Of a stretch of DNA of 64,000 bases, positions 7,699 to 16,718 are shown one piece after another; position 1 is the first letter of the stretch; each line of letters starts with the position of its first letter. The DNA comes from Rhizobium sp. C4. Lineage in GTDB: Bacteria > Pseudomonadota > Alphaproteobacteria > Rhizobiales > Rhizobiaceae. The stretch covers positions 103,018-167,017 of the forward strand of contig NZ_JAJNCX010000011.1 in the NCBI RefSeq assembly GCF_021026315.1, read 5' to 3'. Below the pieces are notes generated by a model. The model ran no database searches and was not told where the DNA came from. It saw only the letters and a program-made list of their open reading frames with translations. The position numbers were made by a program, and so were the translations under genes.

Positions 7699-9404
7699 GC
7701 GCGGGCTCCTGCCATGCCCTTCTTTTTTGCGAAGACGAACGCCGGCACGGTCCGGGCAATGATGTAGACGACAAGCGGTAAGAGTGCCTGCAGCGTGCCG
7801 AACACCCCGATGACCCGTCTGTCTCCGCCGCTCGACAACGCAACGGCTTCCGTCGTCAAAGTATCAATCCGTCCCTCGCCGATCACCAGCGTCGGCAAAT
7901 ATTGCGCGACACTGACGGCGAAGCCTATGGCAAAGGCGGTGAGCACGGGTCTCATCATGATAGGCAGTTTCACATGCAGCAATATCTGCTTCGGTGTATG
8001 GCCAAGCGACGCCGCAGCCCTCGCGAATCTGGGATCGAGCGCCAGCCAGGGGTCTGTGAGCGCGAGCATGATATAGGGAAAGACGAAGAGCATGTGCGAC
8101 CAGGCGACAGCCGGCATTGTACCCGCTAAATCGGACTGCAGGAACGCCACATGCAGGCCGAAGATGAAAGCCGCCTGAGGCAGAATGAGCGGTAGATAGA
8201 TGAAAATTGTCAGGGCACGCATGCCTTTGCGACCTGAACGATCAAGCGTTTCCAGAACGGCAATCGCTGCGACGAGGGAAGCAAGGCTTGAAGATACGGC
8301 AATCCATAGTGTCGCCATGAAGGCCGAACTCCAGTCGCCCATGGATCGAGACCAGATGGCGAGCGACCAGCTTTCGGGTAGAGCGAAGGGGAAATTCCAC
8401 CGCCAGGTCATGGACCAGACGAGAAGGCCCACCAACGACAAACCGCCTGTGAGCAGCATAACCGACCCGAAAGCCGAATGTGCTTTGGCGACGAAATTCA
8501 GCCAATGATGGCGGGCTCCGCACGCGAGCAGCCAGGTCGAAGAAAAGACGATCACACGTTCCGCCAGCCACCACAGAAGGATTGCTCCGATCACCAGCGC
8601 CGTCAGGAAGACGGCAGAGGCTGAAGCGGTCAGAAGCATTTCGCTGTCTGCCGCAGAATACCACCGGAGCGTCTGAACCGCGATGGTCGGCGGCGTTCCC
8701 GGCCCAAGGATCACGGAGACATCGACGACCGAAAGCGAAAAGGCAAGAACGGCATAAACGGCGAGCCGAATCTGCGGGTAGATCTGCGGGAACACCACCA
8801 AGACCCAGGCTGCTCCAGGACCGTAGCCGAGCGAGCGAGCGCTCGCGCGATAGAATTGGTGCGGCAACTGGTTGAGTGCCGCGCCGATCACAAGAATGAG
8901 AAAGGGCGTTTCCTTCACCACAAGGCCGAAAATGAGGGCCAGCCCCGCTGCATCGTTGACTATCGTTACATCGGGCGGGACGGAGAGGCCACTCAGTTCA
9001 GGGCTGACCAGGCGAAACAGCCAGCCCGAAGGGGCAATCAGGAAAGCAAGGCCGATCGCGATGGCTGCATGCGGACTTGCAAGCAAAGGCGTCGCAAATA
9101 GACTGTCGAAACGCGTCCAACTCCGCACTCGCGGATGCGCATGAAACGCAATGGCCGCGACCAGCGCAAGAAAAGTGGCCGAAAAGCCGACGAAAACGGT
9201 CACGCCGACGCTCGTCCCGAAGCCTGGCGTCGAGAAGAGATTGCGCCAGGCATCGAGATTGACATTCGTCGCGCCGATCGCCGGAAGATATCCGAACGCC
9301 GGCAGCACTGTCTGCCAGAGCCCGGCGAGGATCGGCAACAGGAAGCCGCCGCACAGCAGCGCCGCAACGACGATGGCCTGCTTTTGAGTACCCCTCCGCT
9401 TCAT
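7695..9404 (-). CDS. ynjC: ABC transporter permease, fused double domain (YnjC-like)
   Basis: I start at the ATG at 9402-9404, overlapping the binding-protein stop; a GTG seven codons upstream is also open. The 569-residue product is very hydrophobic, with about twelve membrane segments arranged as two tandem MetI-type halves. Each half contains an EAA-like loop: RASARSLGYGPGAAWVLVV in the first and RAAASLGHTPKQILLHVKLP in the second. Fused permeases of this size are known for YnjC and for ThiP/FbpB-type importers. It would form the channel for the YnjB-like binding protein and YnjD-like ATPase encoded either side. Confidence 0.8.
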   Translation of the reverse strand: MKRRGTQKQAIVVAALLCGGFLLPILAGLWQTVLPAFGYLPAIGATNVNLDAWRNLFSTPGFGTSVGVTVFVGFSATFLALVAAIAFHAHPRVRSWTRFDSLFATPLLASPHAAIAIGLAFLIAPSGWLFRLVSPELSGLSVPPDVTIVNDAAGLALIFGLVVKETPFLILVIGAALNQLPHQFYRASARSLGYGPGAAWVLVVFPQIYPQIRLAVYAVLAFSLSVVDVSVILGPGTPPTIAVQTLRWYSAADSEMLLTASASAVFLTALVIGAILLWWLAERVIVFSSTWLLACGARHHWLNFVAKAHSAFGSVMLLTGGLSLVGLLVWSMTWRWNFPFALPESWSLAIWSRSMGDWSSAFMATLWIAVSSSLASLVAAIAVLETLDRSGRKGMRALTIFIYLPLILPQAAFIFGLHVAFLQSDLAGTMPAVAWSHMLFVFPYIMLALTDPWLALDPRFARAAASLGHTPKQILLHVKLPIMMRPVLTAFAIGFAVSVAQYLPTLVIGEGRIDTLTTEAVALSSGGDRRVIGVFGTLQALLPLVVYIIARTVPAFVFAKKKGMAGARA

Positions 9405-10594
9405 TTCACATAGCGCTTGGCCCACGCTTCCGTCAGCCTTGTCATCCAGGACGGATGTGGCTCCAGCAGGGTCTTCCCGAGCGCGTCGTTGCCGGGCAGT
9501 GAGGCCGACTTGGGCAAGTCGTCAAACGCCTTTCGTTGTGCATCGTCCAGCTTCGACCAATCCAGAACCGAATAGCTGCCCAATACGCGGATGTCCTGCA
9601 TATGAGCCTGCGTGGAGGGCGCAAGCAGGAAATTCGCCAACACTTCCGCCGCCTCCTTGTGCGCGGCATTGAAGGGGATGGCCACGAAGCTCACATTACC
9701 GATCGAGCCTCCGGACAGGGCATAGGTGCGAACGCTCTTCGGCAGTCTGCCGTCTTCGACCGCCGATGCGGCGCTTGCCGGATCGAATGACATGGAAATG
9801 TCGATCGCACCATCGCCCAGAAGCTGGTCCTGCACAGCCTCATTCGCAGGAAAGTCTGCGCCTCCATGCCAGAGATTCGGTTTCAGCAGGTCATACCAGC
9901 GCCAAAGGGGGGCAACGGCAGCGTCAAAATTTGCGTCCGTTGCTGGAGACTGCAAGATCTGCGGATCGGGCGTCAAGGCGATCAGAGCCTGCTTGAGGAA
10001 AGTGGCTCCCATGAAGTTGCTGACGGCGGGATGCGTAAAGCGACCGGGATGCGCCTTCGCCCAGTCGACAAACGCCTCAATGGTCTTTGGAGGGTCGGAG
10101 ACCTTGGCGCTATCGTAGTTGAAGACGAATTTAGCAAGCCTCCAGGGCGATTCGTAGCCGTCCACCGGCACGGTGAAATCGACCACGTTTGCGGAGCCCG
10201 GCGTCAGATCGAGAAACCTTGCATTGGGCAGCGTCTGTGCGAAGGGACCGTAGAGAAGTCCCTTTTCCTTCATCGACAGGAAGTTCGGTCCGTTGATCCA
10301 GATCAGATCGACGGAGCCATTCTCGGTTTTGCCTGCCTGCTTTTCAGCAATCACGCGGTTCACCGCCTCAGCCGTATCGGAAAGCTTCACCTGCTTGACC
10401 TTCACGCCGTAGAGCTTTTCAGTCTCCTGACCTACCCAGGCGATAAAGGCGTTCGTCCGCTCATCCCCGCCCCAGGCATTCCAGTAGACCGTTTGGCCCT
10501 TCGCCTTTGCCAGCGTTGCGTTCCAGTCATCGGCCGCAAAGCCATGCTGCGCGGCCAAAGCGAGCGCTGCCGCAAGAAGGAGTGGTCGTTTCAT
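9401..10594 (-). CDS. ynjB: ABC transporter periplasmic substrate-binding protein (YnjB-like)
   Basis: 397 residues beginning with a clear signal peptide (KRPLLLAAALALAAQHGFA, cleavage after AFA/FAA). The mature part begins DDWNATLAKAKGQTVYWNAW, and the segment WGGDERTNAFIAWV resembles family 1-type binding proteins for thiamine, iron or polyamine and matches my memory of YnjB. The C-terminal half contains NFLLAPSTQAHMQDI, a usual element of these proteins. Its ATG overlaps the phosphatidyltransferase stop (10591-10594). It delivers an unidentified solute to the YnjC-like permease. Confidence 0.8.
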   Translation of the reverse strand: MKRPLLLAAALALAAQHGFAADDWNATLAKAKGQTVYWNAWGGDERTNAFIAWVGQETEKLYGVKVKQVKLSDTAEAVNRVIAEKQAGKTENGSVDLIWINGPNFLSMKEKGLLYGPFAQTLPNARFLDLTPGSANVVDFTVPVDGYESPWRLAKFVFNYDSAKVSDPPKTIEAFVDWAKAHPGRFTHPAVSNFMGATFLKQALIALTPDPQILQSPATDANFDAAVAPLWRWYDLLKPNLWHGGADFPANEAVQDQLLGDGAIDISMSFDPASAASAVEDGRLPKSVRTYALSGGSIGNVSFVAIPFNAAHKEAAEVLANFLLAPSTQAHMQDIRVLGSYSVLDWSKLDDAQRKAFDDLPKSASLPGNDALGKTLLEPHPSWMTRLTEAWAKRYVK

Positions 10595-11280
10595 GAAGGC
10601 TCCCTTAGAGAATTTTGATCTTCCCGTGTTGGTCGAGTGCCGGCTGCGTTCCTTACATTCTTTTCCGGCTCTTTCTCAGAAAAGACGACCCAGCCCTGCC
10701 GCCAGCGCGTCACGGTCGTCACCATGCAGATCGCCGCGTAGCTCCAGGCGATCGCGGCAAAATGGTCGGGCCAGATGCACATGGCCGCAAAGGCAGCAAT
10801 TGTCTCCGCACCTTCGGCCAGGCCTCCGAGATAATAGATGCCCTTCTGGGGATAGGCATCCGCCGAAATGCCGCGTTTCGCGGCGATCGTGGCAAAGGCC
10901 AGGAAGCTTGATCCGGTGCCCATGAAAGCGGCGACAAGTGCGCTCGCCGCCAAGGCATTCTGCTCCGGATTGGCAAGCGCGAAGCCGAATGGAATGGTCG
11001 CGTAGAAAAAGAAGTCAAAGGCTATGTCGATATAGGCCCCGCGATCCGTCGGCCCTGACGTCCGCGCGACCGCGCCATCCAGCCCGTCGAAGATCCGATT
11101 GATCAGGATGACAGCCAGCGCGGCACCGTAATGACCGAAGGCTAGCAGCGGCGCGGCGGCAAGCCCCACGAGGAAGCCGACCACCGTGATATTGTCTGCG
11201 GAAACCCGCGATCTTACGAGCAGGTTTGCAAGCGGTTGCAGGAACCTCTTCTGGGTTGGCAGGATGTAGCTATCGATCAT
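10591..11280 (-). CDS. ynjF: CDP-alcohol phosphatidyltransferase family protein (YnjF-like)
   Basis: The start at 11278-11280 overlaps the upstream flavoprotein stop as ATGA, giving 229 residues (MIDSYILPTQKRF...). The family motif D-G-x2-D-G-x-x-A-R-x8-G-x3-D-x3-D is present as DGLDGAVART followed by DRGAYIDIAFD, with several hydrophobic segments around it. Such enzymes join a CDP-linked alcohol to an acceptor alcohol in phospholipid synthesis. YnjF of E. coli is the same family and also neighbours ynjBCD, which supports the gene names used in this block. The substrate is not known. Confidence 0.8.
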   Translation of the reverse strand: MIDSYILPTQKRFLQPLANLLVRSRVSADNITVVGFLVGLAAAPLLAFGHYGAALAVILINRIFDGLDGAVARTSGPTDRGAYIDIAFDFFFYATIPFGFALANPEQNALAASALVAAFMGTGSSFLAFATIAAKRGISADAYPQKGIYYLGGLAEGAETIAAFAAMCIWPDHFAAIAWSYAAICMVTTVTRWRQGWVVFSEKEPEKNVRNAAGTRPTREDQNSLREPS

Positions 11281-13436
11281 GACGAAGCGCCCCGCATGAA
11301 ACGATGATAGATGTCCAATATGGCCAACAGCCGCCGGGACACATGCGCCCGCCGCCATTCGCCGGCCACCATCTTGTTCGCTTCCGCGAATGTCGGATAG
11401 GCGTGTATGGTTCCGAGGATCTTGTTGAGGCCGAGGCCGTGCTTCATCGCCAACACGAATTCCGCGATGATATCGCCGGCATGCTCGCCGACAATCGTCA
11501 CGCCGAGGATCCGGTCGTGGCCCGGCGCGGTCAGAACCTTGATGAAACCGTGTCCCGCGCTCTCGGCGATGGCGCGATCAAGATCGTCGATGGCGAAACG
11601 GGTGACCTCGTAAGCGATGCCCTGTTGCCGGGCCTCCTGTTCATTGATCCCGACGCGAGCAACCTCGGGATCGGTAAAGGTCGTCCAGGGGATTACTCTA
11701 TAATCCGCCTTGAACCTCTTGAAGGTACCGAAGAGCGCGTTAACCGTCGCAAACCACGCCTGATGCGCAGCGGTATGGGTAAACTGGTAAGGGCCCGCGA
11801 CATCGCCCGCCGCCAGAATATTGGGCAGGATCGTTTCCAGATAGGCGTTGGTCGTGACAGTGCGCTCGGTGGGGATGGCAAGCTCTTCGAGACCAAATCC
11901 CGTCAAGCGCGCGCTGCGTCCGACCGCGCAGACGAGTTCATCGAAGGGGATATGCATCTCCCGCTTTCCGTCGCTTACAAGGATGTGTTTCTGGTCGCCA
12001 TCCCTGCCGCAGGCTAGCGCCTTGTGCGATGTCAGAACCCGAACGCCGTCTGCCTCAAGCGCGTTGCGGACATAGTCGGAGACGTCCGAATCCTCCCGCA
12101 CCAGAAGGCGATCGGCCATCTCGATCTGGGTCACCTCAGAACCAAGTCGCGCAAAGCTTTGCGCAAGCTCGCAACCGATGGGTCCGCCGCCAAGGACGAC
12201 GAGCCGCCTCGGCGGTTCGCTCAAATTCGCAAATCGGTCCCAAAGCGTATCGGAGGTGACATAGCCCGAATCCTCTATGCCAGGCAGCGGCGGCACGAAG
12301 GGGCGCGCTCCTGTGGCTATGATAATCGAACGGGTGGTCAAATGCCGATCGGTTCCATCGGCCAGTCGAACGGAGACGGTCCAGGGGTCCTTGATGCGCG
12401 CATAGCCCGAAAGGACCTCGACGCCGAGACCTTCATATCGCTCGACGCTGTCATGCGGTGCAATTTGCGCGATGACATCTCGAATGCGCTGCATGACCGA
12501 AGGAAATGAAAAATGCGGTTCCGAGCCTGAAAGCCCGAACCGGTCGGCCTTGCGTATCTGTGCGGCGAGCTTCGCGCTCCTGATGAGCGCCTTGGACGGT
12601 ACGCAGCCGTAGTTCAGACAATCGCCGCCCATCTTGTTGGCTTCGACCAGCGTCACCTTTGCCTTCACAGCCGCCGCAATATACGCGCTGACGAGTCCTG
12701 CCGAACCTGCACCAATGACGATGAGGTTGCGGTCAAATCGCTTCGGGCGGGACCAGCGCGCGTAGACGTTTTTCCGTCTTTGCCAATCAACGAAGATCTT
12801 CGCAAACCACGGAAAAAGGCCGATCAGGACGAAGGATCCGATCAAAGCGGGCGAGAGAATTCCTTTAAGACTATCGATCTTTGCGATCTGTGTTCCCGCA
12901 TTCACAAAGACCGCCGTCGCGGCCAACATTCCCACCTGACTGACCCAGTAGAAGGTCTTGGCCTTGATCGGCGTCAGGCCCATTGTGAGGTTGACCAGAA
13001 AGAACGGAACGATTGGCAGCAACCGCAGCGTGAACAGATAGAAGGCCCCGTCCTTCCGGAAACCCTCATTGATCGCGACAAGACGGTTCGAAAAGCGCTC
13101 CTGCACCGCATCGCGGAGCAAGAGCCGGGCGGCGAGAAAGGCGAGCGTCGCACCGAGGCTCGACGCAAATGAGACAAGCGCAAGCCCCTTCCAGAAACCG
13201 AAAAGCGCGCCTGCTGCCAAAGTCGCGACGGTCGCGAGGGGTACGGAAAGCGAGGCAATCACCACATACAAGACGAAAAAGACAAGCGCCGAACCTATCG
13301 GGCGGGCCGTTACCCATTCGGTCAATGGCTGAAGGTTTGCCTTCAAGTCGCCAATGTCGGGAAGAGCATGGCCCGCTAGAGCATAGACAGCCAGCAGAAC
13401 AACGGCCAGCACGATGAAAACCAGCGCTCGTTTCAA
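11277..13436 (-). CDS. VTT/DedA-like membrane domain fused to mercuric-reductase-type FAD oxidoreductase
   Basis: This 719-residue protein starts with TTG (AGGAG lies 8 nt upstream). Residues 1-~220 form a TVP38/TMEM64 (VTT) membrane domain with five or six hydrophobic segments. From ~235 a pyridine nucleotide-disulfide oxidoreductase begins: FAD motif GAGSAG (242-247), redox disulfide CLNYGC (Cys273, Cys278), a second dinucleotide fold VVLGGGPIGCELAQSFARLG, and a C-terminal dimerisation domain with HAYPTFAE. The cysteine pair and layout match mercuric reductase-like and lipoamide-dehydrogenase-like enzymes, but there is no N-terminal HMA domain and no vicinal C-terminal cysteine pair, so Hg(II) reduction is not supported. 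A membrane-anchored disulfide or quinone reductase is plausible. It overlaps the next gene by ATGA. Confidence 0.85.
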   Translation of the reverse strand: MKRALVFIVLAVVLLAVYALAGHALPDIGDLKANLQPLTEWVTARPIGSALVFFVLYVVIASLSVPLATVATLAAGALFGFWKGLALVSFASSLGATLAFLAARLLLRDAVQERFSNRLVAINEGFRKDGAFYLFTLRLLPIVPFFLVNLTMGLTPIKAKTFYWVSQVGMLAATAVFVNAGTQIAKIDSLKGILSPALIGSFVLIGLFPWFAKIFVDWQRRKNVYARWSRPKRFDRNLIVIGAGSAGLVSAYIAAAVKAKVTLVEANKMGGDCLNYGCVPSKALIRSAKLAAQIRKADRFGLSGSEPHFSFPSVMQRIRDVIAQIAPHDSVERYEGLGVEVLSGYARIKDPWTVSVRLADGTDRHLTTRSIIIATGARPFVPPLPGIEDSGYVTSDTLWDRFANLSEPPRRLVVLGGGPIGCELAQSFARLGSEVTQIEMADRLLVREDSDVSDYVRNALEADGVRVLTSHKALACGRDGDQKHILVSDGKREMHIPFDELVCAVGRSARLTGFGLEELAIPTERTVTTNAYLETILPNILAAGDVAGPYQFTHTAAHQAWFATVNALFGTFKRFKADYRVIPWTTFTDPEVARVGINEQEARQQGIAYEVTRFAIDDLDRAIAESAGHGFIKVLTAPGHDRILGVTIVGEHAGDIIAEFVLAMKHGLGLNKILGTIHAYPTFAEANKMVAGEWRRAHVSRRLLAILDIYHRFMRGASS

Positions 13437-13502
13437 GAGCCAAACTCCTATTTTTGTTCGGTTACTTGGCCATTTGTCGGCGCATCTGAGCCTTTCTTAC
13501 AG

Positions 13503-13718
13503 TCACCGCTCGCTGTCCGTTTCGGAAGGCCTGGAGAGGTCGTCCGGAACGGAACAGTAATGCCTCGACAATTGGCGCAGATCCGCGGCCTGACGCGAAA
13601 AGCGACGGCAGGCGGGACACATGGCAAGATGCGTTCCCAGCCGCATCCGCTCCACGAGCGTCAGCTTCCGGTCCAGGGAATCCGAAGCAAGCTTCGTCGC
13701 GCTCCAGCAGTTCAGCAT
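13503..13718 (-). CDS. Zinc-finger anti-sigma factor
   Basis: Using the ATG at 13716-13718, which overlaps the sigma-factor stop by 7 nt (ATGCTGA), the product has 71 residues. It contains the H-x3-C-x2-C zinc motif as THLAMCPACRRF, the mark of zf-HC2 anti-sigma domains that sequester ECF sigma factors and often release them on thiol oxidation or metal stress. No membrane segment is visible, so it should be cytoplasmic. Being translationally coupled behind the sigma gene is the standard arrangement. The target is almost certainly the adjacent sigma factor. Confidence 0.75.
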   Translation of the reverse strand: MLNCWSATKLASDSLDRKLTLVERMRLGTHLAMCPACRRFSRQAADLRQLSRHYCSVPDDLSRPSETDSER

Positions 13719-14308
13719 GCCCGCTTCTCCCCTTGGAACCAGTGTTTCTCGAGACAATTGCGCAGCCGAAGCCGCGCGCGGTGAAGAAGCACGTTGAGGT
13801 TAGAGACAGAAACGCCTGCATCAACGCATATGTCCGCAGTCGCCATGTCCATGAACTCCCGCATCATGAAGACCTTGCCCTGCTGCGCGGGAAGATGATT
13901 GAGGCATGCATCGAAGACACGCCAGAAATCGCGCCCAAGGACGTTATCCTCGGGAGTACCCCAATCGGTCGGCCTGTTTTGCGCCTTCCATATGCCGCGC
14001 CTGTCGAACAGGGTATCCACATCATCTGCCTCGCCATCGAACGAGACCAAGGGCGCAAGCTGGGCAAGCTTCTGTCTCTGTCTGATCGTGTCGATGATCT
14101 TGTTTTTAAGGATGGCAAAGACCCAGGTCTTGATGGCAGCCTGACCGGCAAAGGTCGAAACGTTCTTGAGCGCTCCGGCCAAGGCCTCCTGAACGGCATC
14201 CTCCGCAACAACAGGATCAGAGAGTTGCAGGATCGCAAATTTGAGCATTTGCCCTCGCAGTTCCCTTAGGAACTCTGGATTATCGAAGGCAGGTTCCGGC
14301 TTCGTCAT
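13712..14308 (-). CDS. ECF-family RNA polymerase sigma factor
   Basis: 198 residues with the two ECF domains. Region 2 includes VVAEDAVQEALAGALKN and AAIKTWVFAILKNKIIDTIR. Region 4 carries FMMREFMDMATADICVDAG followed by VSVSNLNVLLHRARLRLRNC, a helix-turn-helix for -35 recognition. The last residues form a short tail (LEKHWFQGEKRAC). It probably directs transcription of its own operon and the flavoprotein/ABC genes downstream, under control of the coupled zinc-finger anti-sigma factor. I could not identify a confident ECF promoter upstream of either this gene or the 15578 gene, so the regulon is inferred from linkage only. Confidence 0.85.
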   Translation of the reverse strand: MTKPEPAFDNPEFLRELRGQMLKFAILQLSDPVVAEDAVQEALAGALKNVSTFAGQAAIKTWVFAILKNKIIDTIRQRQKLAQLAPLVSFDGEADDVDTLFDRRGIWKAQNRPTDWGTPEDNVLGRDFWRVFDACLNHLPAQQGKVFMMREFMDMATADICVDAGVSVSNLNVLLHRARLRLRNCLEKHWFQGEKRAC

Positions 14309-14477
14309 TATTGCCCCGTGCGGATGAGATGAAAAGGATTGGCTGGCAAGGTGTCACAGAAACCTAGTCGCGTCGTTCAAGTTCTCGTGAAAGCGCGAGA
14401 CCTGCGCCATGGTGAGCGGTATGTTCCTGCGGAATCGACCTTCCCCTTTACCTCGATCGGCGCTCCCGTAAATGTGA

Positions 14478-15578
14478 TCATACTTTGAGGCGATTGATGA
14501 AGTTTCGATCGATGCGGTCCTTCCAACGCCATGCCCATCTTCCCTCAGCGCTCAGCGCACCCCAGGAGGCGATTGCAGTTCCGGGTCCGCTCGCCAGAAT
14601 GTAGAGGGATCTCTTCCTCGGGAAGTAGGGTTGCAGGCTTTCGCCTTTTGATGCCGCGATCAGGTTTCGTGCCAGCACGGGTCCGGCGCGAACTGCGTGA
14701 ACGCCCGATTTCTCCATGGTCACATCCGTTCTTGCCGCGACATCGCCCACCGCAAACACGTTGGGATGGGAAGCACTCCTGTGCGCGGCGTCGACCAGAA
14801 CAAAACCGTGTTCATCGAGCGACAGCCTGGACAGTTCGAGCCATGAAGCGGGGCGGGCACCCGTCGCGGCAATCACATAGTCGGCGTCCAAGGTTTGGCC
14901 ATTCGATAGGTGCACACCATTCGCGCTGCCGGCCGCGCGCTCCTGGATGACCATGATCCCGCTTCGAGCGAGCGCATGTGTGGCCAGCCTGCGTGCTCTC
15001 GCACCATGGCTGGAAAGGACGCTGGAGCGGCCGGCAATAAGGAAAACCTCTGCCGTGACTGAAGCTGAGTCGAGCGCCCGTTTCGTTGCGAGCGCCAGTT
15101 CGACCCCGGCCGCGCCGCCGCCGACAACGACGAGGCGAACCTGTGCTTCGGCCTTCGCGCGGTCAAGCAGTTGATGCCACTGAGCCACGAAGCCATCAAT
15201 CGGCTTGGGGAGCAGAAGCTTGTCTGAAAGGCTGGCAAGCCATCCAGCATTGATCTCGCTACCGATGTCGAGAGACATCAAATCATAACCCAAATCCCGT
15301 CCGTCAGCAAAGCACACCATGTTGCGATCGGCATCGATGGCAGCGACAGGCTCAAGGATCAGTCGAACACCCGCCTTCGCGGCAAGGGGCCGGATATCGA
15401 TCCTGCAGTCATCTTCTGCATAGCGGCCTGATATCAGCCCCGGCAACATTCCCGAATAATACTGCCAAGGCGAAGGCGTCGCCATTACGACCTCAAGATC
15501 ATCGCGGCGCTTCTTCGCAAGCTCCTCCATGACAATCAGATGAGCATGTCCACCACCCACCAGAAAAATCCGCGTCAT
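14478..15578 (-). CDS. FAD-dependent oxidoreductase, NDH-2/SelD-fusion-like
   Basis: 366 residues opening with FLVGGGHAHLIVMEEL, an FAD-binding motif with the GGGHAHL variant found in the NADH dehydrogenase-like proteins related to the N-terminal part of some fused SelD proteins. SPWQYYSGMLPGLISGRY follows, then a second nucleotide fold VVVGGGAAGVELALATKR, and a C-terminal FAD contact VFAVGDVAARTDV. It belongs to the pyridine nucleotide-disulfide oxidoreductase superfamily without a redox CxxxxC pair, so it may reduce quinones or another small acceptor. It is first of the leftward block, 169 bp upstream of the sigma gene. Selenium-related function is only a family echo. Confidence 0.7.
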   Translation of the reverse strand: MTRIFLVGGGHAHLIVMEELAKKRRDDLEVVMATPSPWQYYSGMLPGLISGRYAEDDCRIDIRPLAAKAGVRLILEPVAAIDADRNMVCFADGRDLGYDLMSLDIGSEINAGWLASLSDKLLLPKPIDGFVAQWHQLLDRAKAEAQVRLVVVGGGAAGVELALATKRALDSASVTAEVFLIAGRSSVLSSHGARARRLATHALARSGIMVIQERAAGSANGVHLSNGQTLDADYVIAATGARPASWLELSRLSLDEHGFVLVDAAHRSASHPNVFAVGDVAARTDVTMEKSGVHAVRAGPVLARNLIAASKGESLQPYFPRKRSLYILASGPGTAIASWGALSAEGRWAWRWKDRIDRNFINRLKV

Positions 15579-15904
15579 GGTTCGCTCGATGGCTCTGTCA
15601 GATCAGCCACGCTGCCAACCGCAGCTAAACCAAAAACTCGAATGACATTTCTCCTGGAATATTCCATCGCCATGGTGCCGTAGCTCTTAAACAGGTGAAC
15701 TTACCAACGCTAGTCGTCCGCAAACGCCAAATCTTACACCCTTTCCTGACGCGCTGCGCCGGGCAGACACAATCCACTGCCCGCCAGTCGTCAAAACAGA
15801 AATAATTTCCGGCTCAGACCGTGCCGACGATTTGCAATCGGCCCCGCCATGGAGCAAAAACCGTTCATTCTCCCTCTGGCCAATGTGGCCGTAGGAGAAC
15901 TAAA
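15579..15904. other. Divergent intergenic region, no gene seen
   Basis: Separates the leftward NDH-2-like gene from the rightward integrase. It must hold promoters for both. CGACTAG occurs here (minus strand) and also upstream of the sigma gene, which may or may not be meaningful. AGGAG just before the integrase ATG is the only element I can assign. Confidence 0.4.
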
Positions 15905-16537
15905 ATGGGTATCTCACAATATGATCCTGCTGCACTGGGTAAACCGGCTTGGAACGCAGGAAAGCAAGTTGGCGTCAAGAAGCCCCTGAAACAACGCCAG
16001 ATTTGGGCAGTCCGCTTCTACCTCGACCGAGAAGGAAGGATGAGAGATCGTGCGCTTTTCGATCTTGCGATCGACAGTAAGCTCCGCGGCTGCGATCTGG
16101 TAAAACTCAAAATCGGGACCCTCGTCACTGGCCATGAAATCCGAACTCGAGCGATAGTCGTCCAGCAGAAGACCGGCCGGCCGGTGCAGTTCGAAATTAC
16201 GACTGAGGTCCGAGCCAGTCTGCTTGCTTGGCTTCAACGAAGGGGAGGAACAGTCGACGACTATGCCTTTCCCAGTCGTGTCGACCATACCGATCATCTT
16301 AGCACTCGACAGTATGCCAGACTGGTGGATGAATGGGTGACAGCGATTGGGCTGCGTCGGGAGGACTATGGCACGCATTCCCTTCGACGAACAAAGGCTG
16401 CCATGATTTACAAAGCCACCGGCAACCTCCGAGCGATCCAGATCCTGCTTGGCCATACCAAGATCGAGAACACAGTGAGGTATCTCGGCGTCGACATTGA
16501 GGATGCCTTGGAACTCGCCGAACGAACCGAAATCTGA
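15905..16537 (+). CDS. Tyrosine recombinase/integrase, compact form
   Basis: The ATG at 15905 follows AGGAG and yields 210 residues; a longer frame lacks a better site. The catalytic set of tyrosine recombinases is present in order: Arg61 (RGCDL), a Lys near 89, His158 and Arg161 in THSLRR, His184 in LGHTKIENT, and nucleophile Tyr193 in VRYLG. The N-terminal core-binding domain is very short, so this is a minimal integrase of a kind common on rhizobial plasmids and islands. It could be a resolvase-like enzyme or the integrase of a mobile block between 6.7 and 16.6 kb. All catalytic residues are intact, so it is probably active. Confidence 0.85.
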   Translation: MGISQYDPAALGKPAWNAGKQVGVKKPLKQRQIWAVRFYLDREGRMRDRALFDLAIDSKLRGCDLVKLKIGTLVTGHEIRTRAIVVQQKTGRPVQFEITTEVRASLLAWLQRRGGTVDDYAFPSRVDHTDHLSTRQYARLVDEWVTAIGLRREDYGTHSLRRTKAAMIYKATGNLRAIQILLGHTKIENTVRYLGVDIEDALELAERTEI

Positions 16538-16560
16538 ATTATTCCGTTGGCGATGATATA

Positions 16561-16596
16561 TGTCCGCTTCTGTGCTTCATCCGTCAGAAGCGGACA
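16561..16596 (+). terminator. 12-bp perfect inverted repeat after the integrase
   Basis: TGTCCGCTTCTG (16561-16572) and CAGAAGCGGACA (16585-16596) are exact reverse complements with a 12-nt loop. The hairpin begins 23 bp after the integrase stop and is the obvious terminator candidate, but no T-run follows. It could instead be a recombination core site used by the integrase. Confidence 0.45.
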
Positions 16597-16718
16597 GTCC
16601 CCTCACGGCCCCTTATCGGCCATACAGCGGCGCAAATCTTGCTCGAGTCGCGACATCAATCCGACCAATGCTTTTGAGCAACTGAAGCGTTACTCCACAT
16701 CCTTTCGACTATTAAAAG

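Noticed and set aside
11304-12017. 237-residue plus-strand frame inside the VTT-FAD gene
   Set aside because: Antisense to a gene with complete cofactor motifs; no motif of its own.
11277-13436. Mercuric reductase (merA) and a mer operon
   Set aside because: The redox Cys pair fits, but there is no HMA domain, no C-terminal vicinal cysteines, and no merR/merT/merP neighbours.
14309-14400. ECF-type promoter upstream of the sigma gene
   Set aside because: CGACTAG and TGTGACACC can be seen, but no -35/-10 pair is shared convincingly with other genes of the block.
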